DNA of 64,000 nt from Chryseobacterium fluminis (lineage in GTDB: Bacteria; Bacteroidota; Bacteroidia; Flavobacteriales; Weeksellaceae). The translations under genes and the position numbers were made by a program. The first letter of the stretch is position 1, and every line of letters begins with the position of its first letter. The DNA lies in the NCBI RefSeq assembly GCF_026314945.1, contig NZ_CP111121.1, positions 3,534,001 through 3,598,000 on the forward strand. The letters are read 5' to 3'. Of this stretch, positions 38,059 to 47,876 are shown in pieces. Below the pieces are notes generated by a model. That model ran no database searches. It was not told the origin of the DNA and worked only from the letters and a program-made list of their open reading frames with translations.

Positions 38059-38508
38059 ATGAATTTAAATAACATAAAACCTGCTGCAGGATCTACTTTC
38101 AATTCAAAAAGAATTGGTAGAGGACAAGGTAGTGGAAAAGGAGGTACTGCTACGAAAGGACATAAAGGACAGAAAGCAAGAGCCGGTTATTCTCAGAAAA
38201 TCGGTTTTGAAGGAGGTCAGATGCCTTTACAAAGAAGATTACCTAAATTCGGATTCAAAAACATAAACAGAAAAGAGTTTAGAGGAATTAACCTGGATAC
38301 CATTCAGACTTTAATCGAAAATAAATCTATCACTGGAGATATTACAAGAGAAGTTATGATTGAGAACGGTTTAATTACTAAAAACGAATTAGTGAAAATT
38401 ATGGGTAGAGGAGAATTGAAATCTGCGGTTTCGATCTCTGCTGACAAATTCACTAAATCTGCTGAAGAGCTTATCACGAAAGCAGGTGGACAAGCAATTA
38501 CCTTATAA
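38059..38508 (+). CDS. rplO: 50S ribosomal protein L15
   Basis: L15 is a late 50S assembly protein. The 149-residue protein has the glycine-rich N-terminal region (GRGQGSGKGGTATKGHKGQKAR) and FEGGQMPLQRRLPKFGF. It is followed nine bases later by secY. Confidence 0.97.
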   Translation: MNLNNIKPAAGSTFNSKRIGRGQGSGKGGTATKGHKGQKARAGYSQKIGFEGGQMPLQRRLPKFGFKNINRKEFRGINLDTIQTLIENKSITGDITREVMIENGLITKNELVKIMGRGELKSAVSISADKFTKSAEELITKAGGQAITL

Positions 38509-38517
38509 TAATTACTA

Positions 38518-39897
38518 ATGAAAGAATTTATACAAACACTTAAAAATATTTGGAGTCTTAAAGAACTTAGAGATAAAATTATCTTTACTTTAGGAATTAT
38601 CCTTGTGTATAGATTCGCATCTTATATCTCTCTTCCGGCAATTAACCTTGCGGAAGTAGGAGATCTCTTAGAGCATTATAAAAGTCAGGGCGGTAACAAG
38701 CAAGGAGCAGGTCTCCTTGGCTTGCTTTCGTCGTTTACGGGAGGGGCATTCAGTCATGCTTCCGTGATGGCGTTAGGAATCATGCCTTATATTTCTGCTT
38801 CTATTATTGTTCAGTTGATGGGGATGGCAATCCCTTATCTTCAGAAACTTCAGAAAGATGGAGAGTCAGGTAGAAATACATTGAACCAAATTACAAGATG
38901 GTTAACGATCGGAGTCTGTTTAGTACAGGCGCCTTCTTACTTAACTTCTATTACTCAATTATTCTTACCATATGCTCAATTCTCTTCTGCATATTATGTA
39001 GAGCCAAATTCTATTATGTTCTGGTTACCAAGTATTGTAATACTTGTTGCAGGATCTGTATTTGCCATGTGGCTGGGTGAAAAAATTACTGATAAAGGAA
39101 TCGGAAATGGTATTTCCATCCTTATTATGGTCGGTATTTTATCCAGACTTCCGGAAGCATTTGTACAGGAAATGGCCGTGCAGAACGGAAAAGGAGGAAT
39201 GGGATCTATCATGATCCTTATTGAAGTAATTTTCTGGATGTTGGTAGTTCTTTTAGCAGTAGTATTATCTGTTGCTGTCAGAAAAATCCCGATCCAGTAT
39301 GTAAGCAGAGCTCAAGCAAGAGGAGGTGTAAACAGAAATCTTATGCAAGGAGCAAGACAGTGGATCCCATTGAAAGTAAATGCTGCAGGTGTAATGCCGA
39401 TTATCTTTGCCCAGGCATTGATGTTCGTTCCTGGATTATTAACGAAATTCGATGAATCAAACACTTTTCTTGCAGGTTTCAAGAATGTTTTTAGCTGGCA
39501 ATACAATGTATTGTTTGCGCTATTAATTATTATCTTCTCATTTTTCTATACTGCGATTACCATTCCGGTAAACCAAATGGCTGATGATTTGAAGAGAAAC
39601 GGAGGTTTAGTACCGAAAGTAAGACCCGGGAAAGAAACCGCTGATTATTTAGATGATATTTTATCAAAAATTACCTTGCCAGGTGCAATATTTTTATCTA
39701 TCTTTGCAGTCCTTCCGGCAATTGTGCATGGAAGCTTTGTTCAGACAGATGCGTTCGCCCTATTTTTCGGGGGAACATCATTATTGATTATGGTTGGAGT
39801 AATTTTAGATACTGTTCAACAGATTAATACTTATCTGCTGAACCATCATTATGATGGCTTAATGCAGTCTAAATTATCAAGAACGACTGGATATTAA
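38518..39897 (+). CDS. secY: Protein translocase subunit SecY
   Basis: SecY is the channel of the Sec translocon in the inner membrane. The 459-residue protein has about ten membrane segments, the signatures GIMPYISASIIVQLMG and GNGISILIMVGI, and the conserved cytoplasmic loop VRKIPIQYVSRAQARGG. It lies in the standard position between rplO and infA. All the exported proteins of this window depend on it for the inner-membrane step. Confidence 0.97.
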   Translation: MKEFIQTLKNIWSLKELRDKIIFTLGIILVYRFASYISLPAINLAEVGDLLEHYKSQGGNKQGAGLLGLLSSFTGGAFSHASVMALGIMPYISASIIVQLMGMAIPYLQKLQKDGESGRNTLNQITRWLTIGVCLVQAPSYLTSITQLFLPYAQFSSAYYVEPNSIMFWLPSIVILVAGSVFAMWLGEKITDKGIGNGISILIMVGILSRLPEAFVQEMAVQNGKGGMGSIMILIEVIFWMLVVLLAVVLSVAVRKIPIQYVSRAQARGGVNRNLMQGARQWIPLKVNAAGVMPIIFAQALMFVPGLLTKFDESNTFLAGFKNVFSWQYNVLFALLIIIFSFFYTAITIPVNQMADDLKRNGGLVPKVRPGKETADYLDDILSKITLPGAIFLSIFAVLPAIVHGSFVQTDAFALFFGGTSLLIMVGVILDTVQQINTYLLNHHYDGLMQSKLSRTTGY

Positions 39898-39900
39898 TTT

Positions 39901-40116
39901 ATGGCGAAACAAAAACATATTGAACAAGACGGCGTTATTACGGAAGCACTTTCGAACGCTCAGTTCCGTGTAGAACTGGAAAATGGGCATATCCTTATCG
40001 CTCATATTTCTGGTAAAATGAGAATGCACTATATTAAACTTTTACCTGGTGATAAGGTAAAATTAGAAATGTCCCCGTATGATTTATCAAAAGGGAGAAT
40101 TACATTCAGATACTAA
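39901..40116 (+). CDS. infA: Translation initiation factor IF-1
   Basis: IF-1 blocks the A site during initiation. The 71-residue OB-fold protein has [20 protein letters not shown] and the motif [18 protein letters not shown]. It starts three bases after secY and is followed by a 110-base gap containing a hairpin. Confidence 0.97.
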   Translation: MAKQKHIEQDGVITEALSNAQFRVELENGHILIAHISGKMRMHYIKLLPGDKVKLEMSPYDLSKGRITFRY

Positions 40117-40122
40117 ACAAAT

Positions 40123-40150
40123 GCCAAATGGAATATTTATTTCATTTGGC
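40123..40150 (+). promoter_or_regulatory. Hairpin between infA and rpmJ
   Basis: Arms GCCAAATG (40123-40130) and CATTTGGC (40143-40150) form an 8-bp perfect stem, followed by TCTTGTT. It may act as a partial terminator or a processing site that sets the level of the downstream alpha-type unit. Confidence 0.55.
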
Positions 40151-40226
40151 TCTTGTTAAAAAATAAATACTATCAGAATGAAATCGAAAGATTTTATTGG
40201 CAGTTAAAAAAATAAATATTTTCAAA

Positions 40227-40343
40227 ATGAAAGTAAGAGCATCAATTAAAAAAAGAAGTGCTGATTGCAAAATCGTACGCAGAAAAGGTGTACTGTTTGT
40301 AATCAACAAGAAAAACCCAAAATTTAAACAAAGACAAGGCTAA
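40227..40343 (+). CDS. rpmJ: 50S ribosomal protein L36
   Basis: A 38-residue protein reading [20 protein letters not shown] at the start and ending KQRQG. Only one of the four zinc ligands of the classic form is kept (Cys14), so this is the zinc-free type. It lies ten bases upstream of rpsM in the usual order. Confidence 0.94.
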   Translation: MKVRASIKKRSADCKIVRRKGVLFVINKKNPKFKQRQG

Positions 40344-40352
40344 AATTAAATT

Positions 40353-40730
40353 ATGGCGAGAATTTCAGGTATTGATTTACCAAAAAACAAAAGAGGCGTT
40401 ATCGGTTTAACTTACATCTACGGAGTTGGAAGAAGTACTTCTTCTGAAATCCTTAAAGCTGCCGGTATCAGCGAAGACAAGAAAGTCAACGAATGGAATG
40501 ACGATGAATTGGCTGCAATCAGAAATTATATCTCAGAAAACGTAAAAGTAGAAGGAGAGCTTAGATCTGAAGTGCAATTGAACATCAAGAGATTGATGGA
40601 CATAGGATGCCAACGAGGAATACGTCACAGACTTGGATTACCTTTAAGAGGCCAGAGAACGAAAAACAACTCTAGAACCCGTAAAGGAAAGAGAAAAACT
40701 GTTGCTAACAAGAAAAAAGCTAGTAAATAA
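40353..40730 (+). CDS. rpsM: 30S ribosomal protein S13
   Basis: S13 contacts the P-site tRNA and bridges to the 50S. The 125-residue protein begins [20 protein letters not shown] and ends with the basic [21 protein letters not shown] tail. Confidence 0.97.
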   Translation: MARISGIDLPKNKRGVIGLTYIYGVGRSTSSEILKAAGISEDKKVNEWNDDELAAIRNYISENVKVEGELRSEVQLNIKRLMDIGCQRGIRHRLGLPLRGQRTKNNSRTRKGKRKTVANKKKASK

Positions 40731-40742
40731 TCGTTAGGAATT

Positions 40743-41132
40743 ATGGCAAAACAAACTAAAGTAGTTAAAAAAAGAAAAGTAAAAGTTGAAGCTATTGGTG
40801 AAGCTCATATTCAGGCTTCTTTCAATAACATCATCATTTCTTTAACAAATAAAAACGGAGAGGTAATCTCTTGGGCTTCTGCCGGTAAAATGGGATTCAG
40901 AGGTTCTAAAAAGAATACTCCTTTCGCTGCTCAAATGGCAGCAGAAAATTGCTCTAATGTAGCTCACGAAGCAGGTTTAAGAAGAGTAAAGGTGTTTGTG
41001 AAAGGTCCTGGTGCTGGTAGAGAATCTGCTATCAGAACGATTCACAATTCAGGAATTGAAGTTTCAGAAATCGTTGACGTGACGCCTATGCCACACAACG
41101 GTTGTAGACCACCAAAAAGAAGAAGAGTATAA
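40743..41132 (+). CDS. rpsK: 30S ribosomal protein S11
   Basis: S11 forms the 30S platform. The 129-residue protein ends with [17 protein letters not shown], the family signature. A 94-base spacer with the AATCTAA repeats follows. Confidence 0.97.
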   Translation: MAKQTKVVKKRKVKVEAIGEAHIQASFNNIIISLTNKNGEVISWASAGKMGFRGSKKNTPFAAQMAAENCSNVAHEAGLRRVKVFVKGPGAGRESAIRTIHNSGIEVSEIVDVTPMPHNGCRPPKRRRV

Positions 41133-41226
41133 TCTATAATTTTAAATTTTGAATTTTAAATTTTAAATGTGATTTCACATTTTTTAAAATCTAAAATCTA
41201 AAATCTAGAATCTAAAATCTAAAATA
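41133..41226 (+). repeat. AATCTAA heptamer array in the rpsK-rpsD spacer
   Basis: Five head-to-tail heptamers (AATCTAA, with one AATCTAG; 41188-41222) end just before the rpsD ATG. They are preceded by AATTTTGAATTTTAAATT, also found before rplP, and by a hairpin AAATGTG/CACATTT (41165-41182). Confidence 0.75.
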
Positions 41227-41835
41227 ATGGCAAGATATATTGGACCTAAAACTAAGATTGCTAGAAAGTTTGGTGCTGCAATCTACGGAGATGATAAAAA
41301 CTTCGAAAAAAGAAAAAACCAACCGCCAGGACAACACGGTCCTAACAAAAGAAGAGGTGCTAAAAAATCAGAATATGCAGTTCAGTTAGCCGAAAAACAA
41401 AAAGCTAAATATACGTACGGTATTTTAGAAAGACAGTTTGCTAACCTATTTGATAAAGCACACAGAAGTAAAGGGGTAACTGGTGAAGTTCTTTTGCAAC
41501 TTTGCGAGTCAAGATTGGATAACGTAGTATACAGATTAGGTTTTGCTAAAACCAGAGCTGGTGCTAGACAATTGGTTTCTCACAGACACATCACTGTGAA
41601 CGGAGAGCTGGTAAACATTCCATCTTATTTGCTTAAAGCTGGTGATGTAATCGCTGTAAGAGAAAAGTCTAAGTCTCTTGATGTGGTTACCAATGCATTA
41701 GCTGGTAAAGCAAACTATGAGTGGTTACAATTCAACGATGAGAAGAAAGAAGGTACTTTCGTTTCTGCTCCAGACAGAATCCAGATTCCGGAGGAGATCA
41801 AGGAACAGCTTATCGTCGAACTTTACTCTAAATAA
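41227..41835 (+). CDS. rpsD: 30S ribosomal protein S4 (zinc-free type)
   Basis: S4 starts 30S body assembly and can repress the alpha operon in other bacteria. The 202-residue protein has the S4 RNA-binding domain ([34 protein letters not shown]) and lacks the N-terminal zinc cysteines. It follows the repeat spacer and precedes rpoA. Confidence 0.97.
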   Translation: MARYIGPKTKIARKFGAAIYGDDKNFEKRKNQPPGQHGPNKRRGAKKSEYAVQLAEKQKAKYTYGILERQFANLFDKAHRSKGVTGEVLLQLCESRLDNVVYRLGFAKTRAGARQLVSHRHITVNGELVNIPSYLLKAGDVIAVREKSKSLDVVTNALAGKANYEWLQFNDEKKEGTFVSAPDRIQIPEEIKEQLIVELYSK

Positions 41836-41868
41836 TTTTTTAATCAAATTTTTGCTCAACCCAATAAT

Positions 41869-42864
41869 ATGGCAATTTTACAATTCATAAAACCCGATAA
41901 AGTAATTTTACTTAACTCTGATGAATTTAAAGGTCAATTCGAATTCAGACCTCTAGAACCAGGTTTCGGGCTTACAATCGGTAATGCTTTGAGAAGAGTG
42001 TTGCTTTCTTCTCTGGAAGGATACGCTATTTCATCTATCAAAATAGAAGGTGTAGAGCACGAATTTTCAACTATTCCGGGAGTAATCGAAGACGTTACCG
42101 AAATTATTCTTAACCTTAAACAGGTAAGATTAAAAGCTACGGCAGAAAACCAGACGAATGAGCAGGTGATTGCCAAAGTTTCGGGTCAAAACGTTATTAC
42201 TGCTGGAGATTTAGGTAAATCAATCAACGGATTTGAGATCTTGAATCCTGAGTTGGTTATTTGTAACCTGAACAGTGATGTAACTTTCGAAATTACCTTC
42301 AATATTGAAAAAGGTAGAGGATATGTTCCTTCAGAACAAAATAAGTCAAACAATGCACCGGTAGGTACTATTGCTATTGACTCTATTTTTACACCCATTA
42401 AGAAAGTACAGTATAGTATTGAAAATTACCGTGTAGAGCAAAAAACAGACTACGAAAAACTTGTATTAGATATAGAGACTGATGGATCTATCAGCCCTCA
42501 AAATGCTTTAACTGAAGCTTCGAAGATATTAATTTATCACTTCATGCTGTTCTCCGATGAGAGAATCACGCTTGAAACAGAAGCAGTAAAAGCATCGATC
42601 CAGTACGATGAAGAAACACTTCATACAAGACAACTCCTTAAGTCTAAATTAGCAGATATGGATCTTTCCGTAAGAGCCCTGAACTGTCTGAAAGCGGCTG
42701 AAGTAGAAACGCTTGGAGAATTGGTTTCTTACAGTAAGTCTGATTTGATGAAATTCAGAAATTTTGGTAAAAAATCTTTGACAGAACTAGAAGAATTAGT
42801 GCATTCAAAAGGTCTTAACTTCGGTTTCGACGTTGCAAAATATAAGTTAGACGCTGATAAATAA
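41869..42864 (+). CDS. rpoA: RNA polymerase subunit alpha
   Basis: Alpha dimerises to start RNA polymerase assembly. The 331-residue protein has the N-terminal dimerisation domain ([27 protein letters not shown]) and the C-terminal domain that contacts activators and UP elements ([21 protein letters not shown] to [10 protein letters not shown], about 265-315). Confidence 0.97.
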   Translation: MAILQFIKPDKVILLNSDEFKGQFEFRPLEPGFGLTIGNALRRVLLSSLEGYAISSIKIEGVEHEFSTIPGVIEDVTEIILNLKQVRLKATAENQTNEQVIAKVSGQNVITAGDLGKSINGFEILNPELVICNLNSDVTFEITFNIEKGRGYVPSEQNKSNNAPVGTIAIDSIFTPIKKVQYSIENYRVEQKTDYEKLVLDIETDGSISPQNALTEASKILIYHFMLFSDERITLETEAVKASIQYDEETLHTRQLLKSKLADMDLSVRALNCLKAAEVETLGELVSYSKSDLMKFRNFGKKSLTELEELVHSKGLNFGFDVAKYKLDADK

Positions 42865-42870
42865 TTAATA

Positions 42871-43395
42871 ATGAGACACGGTAAAAAATTCAATCACTTA
42901 GGAAGAACGGCTTCTCACAGAAGTGCTTTACTTTCTAATATGGCTTGTTCTCTAATTGAGCATAAAAGAATCAACACTACTGTAGCTAAAGCTAAAGCTT
43001 TGAGAGTATATGTTGAACCTCTATTAACAAAAGCAAAAGAAGATACTACACACAACAGAAGAATTGTTTTTTCATATCTTCAAAATAAAGAAGCAGTTGC
43101 TGAATTGTTCAGAACTGTAGCTCCTAAAATCGCTGAGAGAAACGGTGGTTATACAAGAATCATTAAGACAGGTTTCAGACCAGGTGATGCTGCTGATACT
43201 GCTCTTATCGAATTGGTAGATTTCAACGAGCTTTATAATCCTAATGCTGAAGAGAAAAAAGCGACAAGAAGAAGCAGAAGAGCAACAGCAGCTAAGAAAG
43301 AAGCTGTAGTAGCTGAAGCTCCTAAAGCAGAAGAAAAAGTTGAAGAGCCTAAGGCAGAAGCAGCTGATTCTACAGAGGAAAAAACTGAAGAATAA
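42871..43395 (+). CDS. rplQ: 50S ribosomal protein L17 with acidic C-terminal extension
   Basis: L17 lies near the tunnel exit. The first 120 or so residues are the standard protein ([21 protein letters not shown], then [17 protein letters not shown]). About 50 further residues form a low-complexity Ala/Glu/Lys tail, common in Bacteroidota. It is the last gene of the cluster, followed by a terminator. Confidence 0.96.
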   Translation: MRHGKKFNHLGRTASHRSALLSNMACSLIEHKRINTTVAKAKALRVYVEPLLTKAKEDTTHNRRIVFSYLQNKEAVAELFRTVAPKIAERNGGYTRIIKTGFRPGDAADTALIELVDFNELYNPNAEEKKATRRSRRATAAKKEAVVAEAPKAEEKVEEPKAEAADSTEEKTEE

Positions 43396-43420
43396 TATAT
43401 TTTATATACTTCAAATAATT

Positions 43421-43457
43421 AAAGGGGCTTGTATTTTTACATGTCCCTTTTCTTTTT
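43421..43457 (+). terminator. Terminator of the ribosomal cluster
   Basis: AAAGGGGCTTGTA pairs imperfectly with TACATGTCCCTTT around a T4 loop and is followed by TCTTTTT. It ends the rplC-rplQ unit 26 bases after rplQ. Confidence 0.8.
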
Positions 43458-43472
43458 AAAACTATTTTAACC

Positions 43473-45542
43473 ATGAAGAAAATTTTATTTTTAATTTTAA
43501 TACAGGTTTGTATTTTCAATTTTGCCCAGACTCAAAACTTAGACTGGCAGCTTGTTTCCCCTTTTTTACGTCAGGAAGACGTTATGAAAATGGAAACCCT
43601 GCCAGACGGAAGCTACCTTGCCAAAAAAAGCAATAGCAATTATGATCTGATTATCACTGAAAACAACGGTAAAACTTGGAGACAGATCAATGATAATGGA
43701 AAGTCCGTATATGATTTTACCATCTACAACAATAAGGGATACGCTGTGATCGGACCCGATTTTAGGGTTACAGATTCTAAGTTTTCCACACCCGGAGTCT
43801 CCTATCCTTTTACGGGAAGTACCCAATCGATTTTTGTATTGAATGATAATATAATATTTGTAAGCTCGGGAAACAGCAGAATGCATAAGTCTACCAATGG
43901 CGGAGCAACATGGACGAGTTATCTTGTCCCAACGGTATATCAGGATAAAATTACAAGTGTGTACTTTACCGATGCCAATACAGGATTTTGTGTTTCGGAT
44001 TCTACCATCGGAGACAGCTTTATTTTTAAAACAACAGATGGAGGACAAACGTGGACAAAAGTAAATACAAGTTCCGTAGAGTTCAGAAAGATCATTTTTA
44101 AAGATTCAATGAATGGGATTGCGACCCGATACGGCGGTAATCCGTTATACACCTTAGATGGCGGAAATACCTGGACGGAGGCTGCAGGGGTAGGCACTTT
44201 AAACGATATAAAATTATACAACAACCAATATATTGCTATAGGAAATCCAAATAAATTTTACAGAACTGCAACTGGAGAATCGTGGACAGATTCGGGTGAT
44301 ATGTATCCCTCTTCCTTTCACGTTTTTACAAGCCTTTCGATTCATCCGAATTTCATTCTTGCGGGAACTAATAATGAATCTGGAAGCAGCACCTTGCGTC
44401 ACACGATTTTTAAAAGTACAGATCTGTTGACCTGGACTCCTTTAAACATGAAGTGGATTTATTGGGCTAATTATCAACAGGCTTATGCAGGTGATAATTT
44501 AACGATTGTACCTTTTAATTATTTTTCTTTAGATAAAGGATATTCCTGGGAAGCAGTAAAAAATAATTTTCCTGCAGGAGCTATGAGTATAAACCCGGAT
44601 GGTAAAGGTATCGCCATAGGAAGAAGTACATCCCAGTTTTGGAAAACAAATGATAATGGATTGACATGGACTGAAGCTCTTTCACCAAATTTAAGGTTAA
44701 CCATTCCGGCAATGAAGCCTAATGGAGATTTTGCGATTGCTAATTTAGGAACTAATGCCAATTCTTATACGGGATATATTTCAACGTATTCTGCAGCAAA
44801 TGGATGGACTCCTCCGGTAAATGTTGAATGGGAAGTTTCTGCACTGAAGTTTGTGGATAATAATGTGGGCTTTCTTGTAAACCGGGATAAAGTTAAAAAA
44901 ACAACAGATGGCGGATTAACCTGGACTGATACCACTTATCCCGGAGCAATACTTGATGCCAGAAATATTGTAGTCGGAAATTCAAAAGTGTATATAGGGA
45001 AATATTACACCACTAATTTGGGAAGTGCCTGGACTCAGGTGCCATCGCAAATGCTGAGCTTTAAAGATTATGATATTTTTTCAGATGGTCTTGGATATGC
45101 TGTAGATGGTGATAAAAATGTGTATAAGACGCTGAATTATGGATCTTCATGGCAAAAAATCATAAACACACAATTATTACTTACGCCCGGAAGTTTGATT
45201 AATAAAGTAACTTTTGCAAGAAATTATATGGTGGCCGTGGGATATTCCGGTTTCTATATACTGGATTTTGTAACCGGGAATCTCTCTACAAATGATCCTA
45301 AGCTGGAAGTGAATACGAATAAAATAAAGATTTATCCTAATCCTTCTTCTTCAACATTATTTTTCGATAGTAAAGATGAAATAAAAAATATCACTGTATT
45401 TGATATTTCAGGTAGAGTTTTTAAAAATATACAGAACCCAACCTCAAATTCAATAGATATTTCAGACTTACATAATGGAAATTATTTTGTAAAATTTATT
45501 TCAGCTGACAAAACTTACCTGGAAAAAGTTATTAAAAACTAA
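43473..45542 (+). CDS. T9SS-exported protein with Ycf48/BNR-type repeats
   Basis: A 689-residue exported protein (signal peptide ending at NFAQ) made of repeated Asp-box-like turns: TNGGATWTSY, TDGGQTWTKV, LDGGNTWTEA, NDNGLTWTEA, TDGGLTWTDT. These indicate a beta-propeller of the Ycf48/sortilin/BNR type. The C-terminal 75 residues (IKIYPNPSSSTLFFD to VIKN) form a T9SS type A sorting domain. No catalytic residues can be assigned, so it could be a surface adhesin or an enzyme scaffold. It is monocistronic, between two terminators. Confidence 0.85.
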   Translation: MKKILFLILIQVCIFNFAQTQNLDWQLVSPFLRQEDVMKMETLPDGSYLAKKSNSNYDLIITENNGKTWRQINDNGKSVYDFTIYNNKGYAVIGPDFRVTDSKFSTPGVSYPFTGSTQSIFVLNDNIIFVSSGNSRMHKSTNGGATWTSYLVPTVYQDKITSVYFTDANTGFCVSDSTIGDSFIFKTTDGGQTWTKVNTSSVEFRKIIFKDSMNGIATRYGGNPLYTLDGGNTWTEAAGVGTLNDIKLYNNQYIAIGNPNKFYRTATGESWTDSGDMYPSSFHVFTSLSIHPNFILAGTNNESGSSTLRHTIFKSTDLLTWTPLNMKWIYWANYQQAYAGDNLTIVPFNYFSLDKGYSWEAVKNNFPAGAMSINPDGKGIAIGRSTSQFWKTNDNGLTWTEALSPNLRLTIPAMKPNGDFAIANLGTNANSYTGYISTYSAANGWTPPVNVEWEVSALKFVDNNVGFLVNRDKVKKTTDGGLTWTDTTYPGAILDARNIVVGNSKVYIGKYYTTNLGSAWTQVPSQMLSFKDYDIFSDGLGYAVDGDKNVYKTLNYGSSWQKIINTQLLLTPGSLINKVTFARNYMVAVGYSGFYILDFVTGNLSTNDPKLEVNTNKIKIYPNPSSSTLFFDSKDEIKNITVFDISGRVFKNIQNPTSNSIDISDLHNGNYFVKFISADKTYLEKVIKN

Positions 45543-45545
45543 AAT

Positions 45546-45577
45546 AAAAACCGTTCAGATTTCTGAACGGTTTTTTT
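45546..45577. terminator. Bidirectional terminator
   Basis: Arms AAAAACCGTTCAGA/TCTGAACGGTTTTT with T7. It serves the plus-strand T9SS gene and can also stop the minus-strand lipoprotein gene ending at 45626. Confidence 0.9.
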
Positions 45578-45625
45578 ATGATCCAAACTGAATGTCCCTT
45601 ACAATTTGAAAGGGAAATTTTTATT

Positions 45626-46063
45626 TTAAATTTTAGTCTTTTTCAATTCAATAACATTGTTCCCCTGCTCAAGATGGATACTGTCCCCTTTTACTCTTGC
45701 GGTCATATCGTCTTTCTTATAAATCGTTTCACCTTCTTTTGTTTCCTTTTTTTCCAGGGTAAAGGTTTTCTTATTACTGGTAATGGCTACCGTATTTTCT
45801 GTCGGAGTATTGGCAAAAACCACTTTTACCAGTGTTCCGTCGGTTGCCTTGTAAACAAAATCTGTTTTTTCATTCTTTTTTCCATCGATATTAGTCGTCG
45901 ATGAATGCATTGATGATGAATCTATTTTCCCATTGTTATCAACAACCATCGTTTCGGCAGAGTCGGTTTTAATAATGCTTTTGTTTCCGCTTTCAGTAGA
46001 TTTTTTACAGCTGACAACTAATAATACGAACAGCAGGTTCAGCACGATTACAATTTTTTTCAT
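45626..46063 (-). CDS. Small lipoprotein of unknown function
   Basis: A 145-residue lipoprotein: MKKIVIVLNLLFVLLVVSCKKS, lipobox Cys19. The start at 46063 is chosen because it places the signal peptide at the N-terminus; a longer frame of 25 extra residues exists. The mature part has a Ser/Thr-rich linker, then a small beta domain (FVYKATDGTLVKVVFANTPTENTVAI) like the MliC/lysozyme-inhibitor-type or COG3895-like folds. That likeness is only suggestive, because the family's cysteines are absent. Confidence 0.65.
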   Translation of the reverse strand: MKKIVIVLNLLFVLLVVSCKKSTESGNKSIIKTDSAETMVVDNNGKIDSSSMHSSTTNIDGKKNEKTDFVYKATDGTLVKVVFANTPTENTVAITSNKKTFTLEKKETKEGETIYKKDDMTARVKGDSIHLEQGNNVIELKKTKI

Positions 46064-46352
46064 GATTCTTTTTTTTAAGGTTAAGCCTGATTTTTGCTCT
46101 TTATTTTTACAAAAATTATGCCTCACAAATATGGACATTTTAGCAGATATTTCAATGTCCGTTCTAACAATTTATTTATAGATTATTCAAGATTTAATAA
46201 AATAAGGAATGATTAATTTCATTATTATAGCGCTTTTGATTAGTTGTTAAGCAGAATTAATTTAAAATATGACTAAAAATATTCTGTTTTGATGAGAAAT
46301 TATTAAATTTAATAAAACTAAAATAAACACTGCCATGGACTCAGGACTTTAA
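46064..46352 (+). other. Intergenic stretch before the signalling locus
   Basis: Very AT-rich, with no gene found on either strand. It must contain the promoter of the minus-strand lipoprotein; no perfect TAnnTTTG was identified. The operator-promoter of the response regulator begins directly after it. Confidence 0.45.
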
Positions 46353-46401
46353 AATTACACAAACGGGTAATTGATTCTGCCTTGTTTTCTGGCGACATTT
46401 G
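46353..46401 (+). promoter_or_regulatory. Palindromic operator overlapping the promoter of the response-regulator unit
   Basis: AATTAC, 8 bases (ACAAACGG), GTAATT (46353-46372) form a perfect 6-bp inverted repeat. The right arm runs into TTG (46371-46373), followed by 20 bases and GACATTTG (46394-46401), a variant of TAnnTTTG. The same palindrome, flipped, occupies the same place at 49336-49384. Confidence 0.7.
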
Positions 46402-46416
46402 TTTCAAACAAAGAGC

Positions 46417-47049
46417 ATGAGCATTTCCATAGTCATAGTAGAAGACGAAAAAAATTATAACAACGCCTTAAAAAAGGTCATCAATTATCAGGATGACATG
46501 AAGGTTGTTGCTCAGTTTTTTAATGGCAGTGAAGCGATTGAGAATCTTATAGAAATTTCTCCGGATGTTGTCATGATGGATATCCAGCTGCAGGATATGC
46601 TGGGCATAGAAATTATTGATAAACTGAGAAAGGAAATGCCGGAGACCCAGTTTATCATGTGTACCAGTTTCGACGATGATGAAAAAATTTTTAATTCTTT
46701 AAAGGCCGGCGCTACAGGCTACCTCATCAAAGGCGAAAGTATGGACAAAATTCTTGCATCGATCCGTGATGTCTACAATGGAGGCGCACCCATGAGTTCC
46801 TCTATTGCCAGGAAGGTCCTTAATCATTTCGAAAGAAAGAACAGCGTTGTAAAAGATATTGATGAATTGACAGACCGTGAAAAAGAAGTTCTGAACCTTT
46901 TATCAGAAGGTCTTCTCTACAAGGAAATCGGTGATAAAATATTCATCAGTATCGACACTGTTAAAAAGCATGTCGGAAATATCTACAGAAAACTTCACGT
47001 CAATAACAAAGTTGAGGCGATTAATAAATTTAACCATTTTAAAAACTAA
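46417..47049 (+). CDS. LuxR-type (NarL/FixJ) response regulator
   Basis: A 210-residue two-component regulator. The receiver domain has the acidic pair near residue 10 (VEDE), the phospho-acceptor Asp55 in VVMMDIQLQD, and the switch region FIMCTSFDDD and YLIKGES. The C-terminal helix-turn-helix reads LTDREKEVLNLLSEGLLYKEIGDKIFIS and VKKHVGNIYRKLHV. ATG 46417 is used; an in-frame TTG upstream lies within the promoter. It is the first gene of a unit that ends with its probable kinase at 48495. Confidence 0.93.
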   Translation: MSISIVIVEDEKNYNNALKKVINYQDDMKVVAQFFNGSEAIENLIEISPDVVMMDIQLQDMLGIEIIDKLRKEMPETQFIMCTSFDDDEKIFNSLKAGATGYLIKGESMDKILASIRDVYNGGAPMSSSIARKVLNHFERKNSVVKDIDELTDREKEVLNLLSEGLLYKEIGDKIFISIDTVKKHVGNIYRKLHVNNKVEAINKFNHFKN

Positions 47050-47054
47050 AAACC

Positions 47055-47876
47055 ATGGAAACCACACAACAAGAAAAAGTAATTTTAAACGGATCTGATC
47101 TGAACCCTGCACAAAAAAACTCAGGAGAAAAGCAGGTACGGATCCCAAAAGAGGCTGCAATAGCCATGAAACTGAAATTTTCTGAGACCTCCAGATTATT
47201 AACGGAAAATAACATCAGATTTAAGCAACCCTACAGACTTAGTGTCGATAACCTGGAGGACATGCTTTGGATCAATGAAGACGGAGAAGATAAATACAAT
47301 GAAATAAGGTTCTATTTTATCTATTACTACAGTGAACTGAATAGCAGGTACGAGGAACTTGCACAGTATGATAAAACGCTTTATCTGGCTTATACAACTT
47401 GTAATAATAACAGTATAGAAAATTTTGACCATTATACCATATATTCTGCAACCAGTCAGGTAAAACTACTGAAAGAAGATTTTGATGCCCTGACGGCAAA
47501 ATACAGAAGCATCGTTAAAAAAATTATAGATGCGCGCGTTCCGGATAACCTGCAAGGAAATACCGATTATATAAGAATACCCAGAGTAGAGCTATTAGCT
47601 TATTATGCGAAAATTTCGCTTTATAATCAGAATAATAACTCAAAAAAAATACAATATATTGACATTTTCCTTGCCGAGGCATTAGATATCAGATCTGTGG
47701 ATGAAATCGAAAATTTAAATGAAGACAAAGAAAAAACGATACACTATATCAAAACTAAGGATTATGTACCTAATCAGTTAACAGCCATTTTCGATGCCAT
47801 CGATGAAAATGGGAATCCCGTGGAAAACCTCTCTTATTATGACATGAATTCTTTATGCCCTAATCAATGCCCTTAA
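47055..47876 (+). CDS. Soluble protein of unknown function in the signalling unit
   Basis: A 273-residue protein without signal peptide or membrane segments. It is rich in Tyr and Asn (YNEIRFYFIYYYSELNSRYEELAQYDKTLYLAY) and looks largely helical, ending YYDMNSLCPNQCP with a paired-cysteine tail. No family is recognised. It starts five bases after the response regulator and its end overlaps the membrane protein by ten bases, so the three are co-translated. A role in sensing, or as the regulated output, is inferred from position only. Confidence 0.65.
   Translation: METTQQEKVILNGSDLNPAQKNSGEKQVRIPKEAAIAMKLKFSETSRLLTENNIRFKQPYRLSVDNLEDMLWINEDGEDKYNEIRFYFIYYYSELNSRYEELAQYDKTLYLAYTTCNNNSIENFDHYTIYSATSQVKLLKEDFDALTAKYRSIVKKIIDARVPDNLQGNTDYIRIPRVELLAYYAKISLYNQNNNSKKIQYIDIFLAEALDIRSVDEIENLNEDKEKTIHYIKTKDYVPNQLTAIFDAIDENGNPVENLSYYDMNSLCPNQCP

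Noticed and set aside
40179..40208. Nine-codon frame between infA and rpmJ
   Set aside because: Too short and without conservation evidence to support a peptide.
45578..45904. Plus-strand open frame of 108 codons with hydrophobic, Phe/Cys-rich content
   Set aside because: It is the antisense of the lipoprotein gene at 45626-46063 and has no family likeness.
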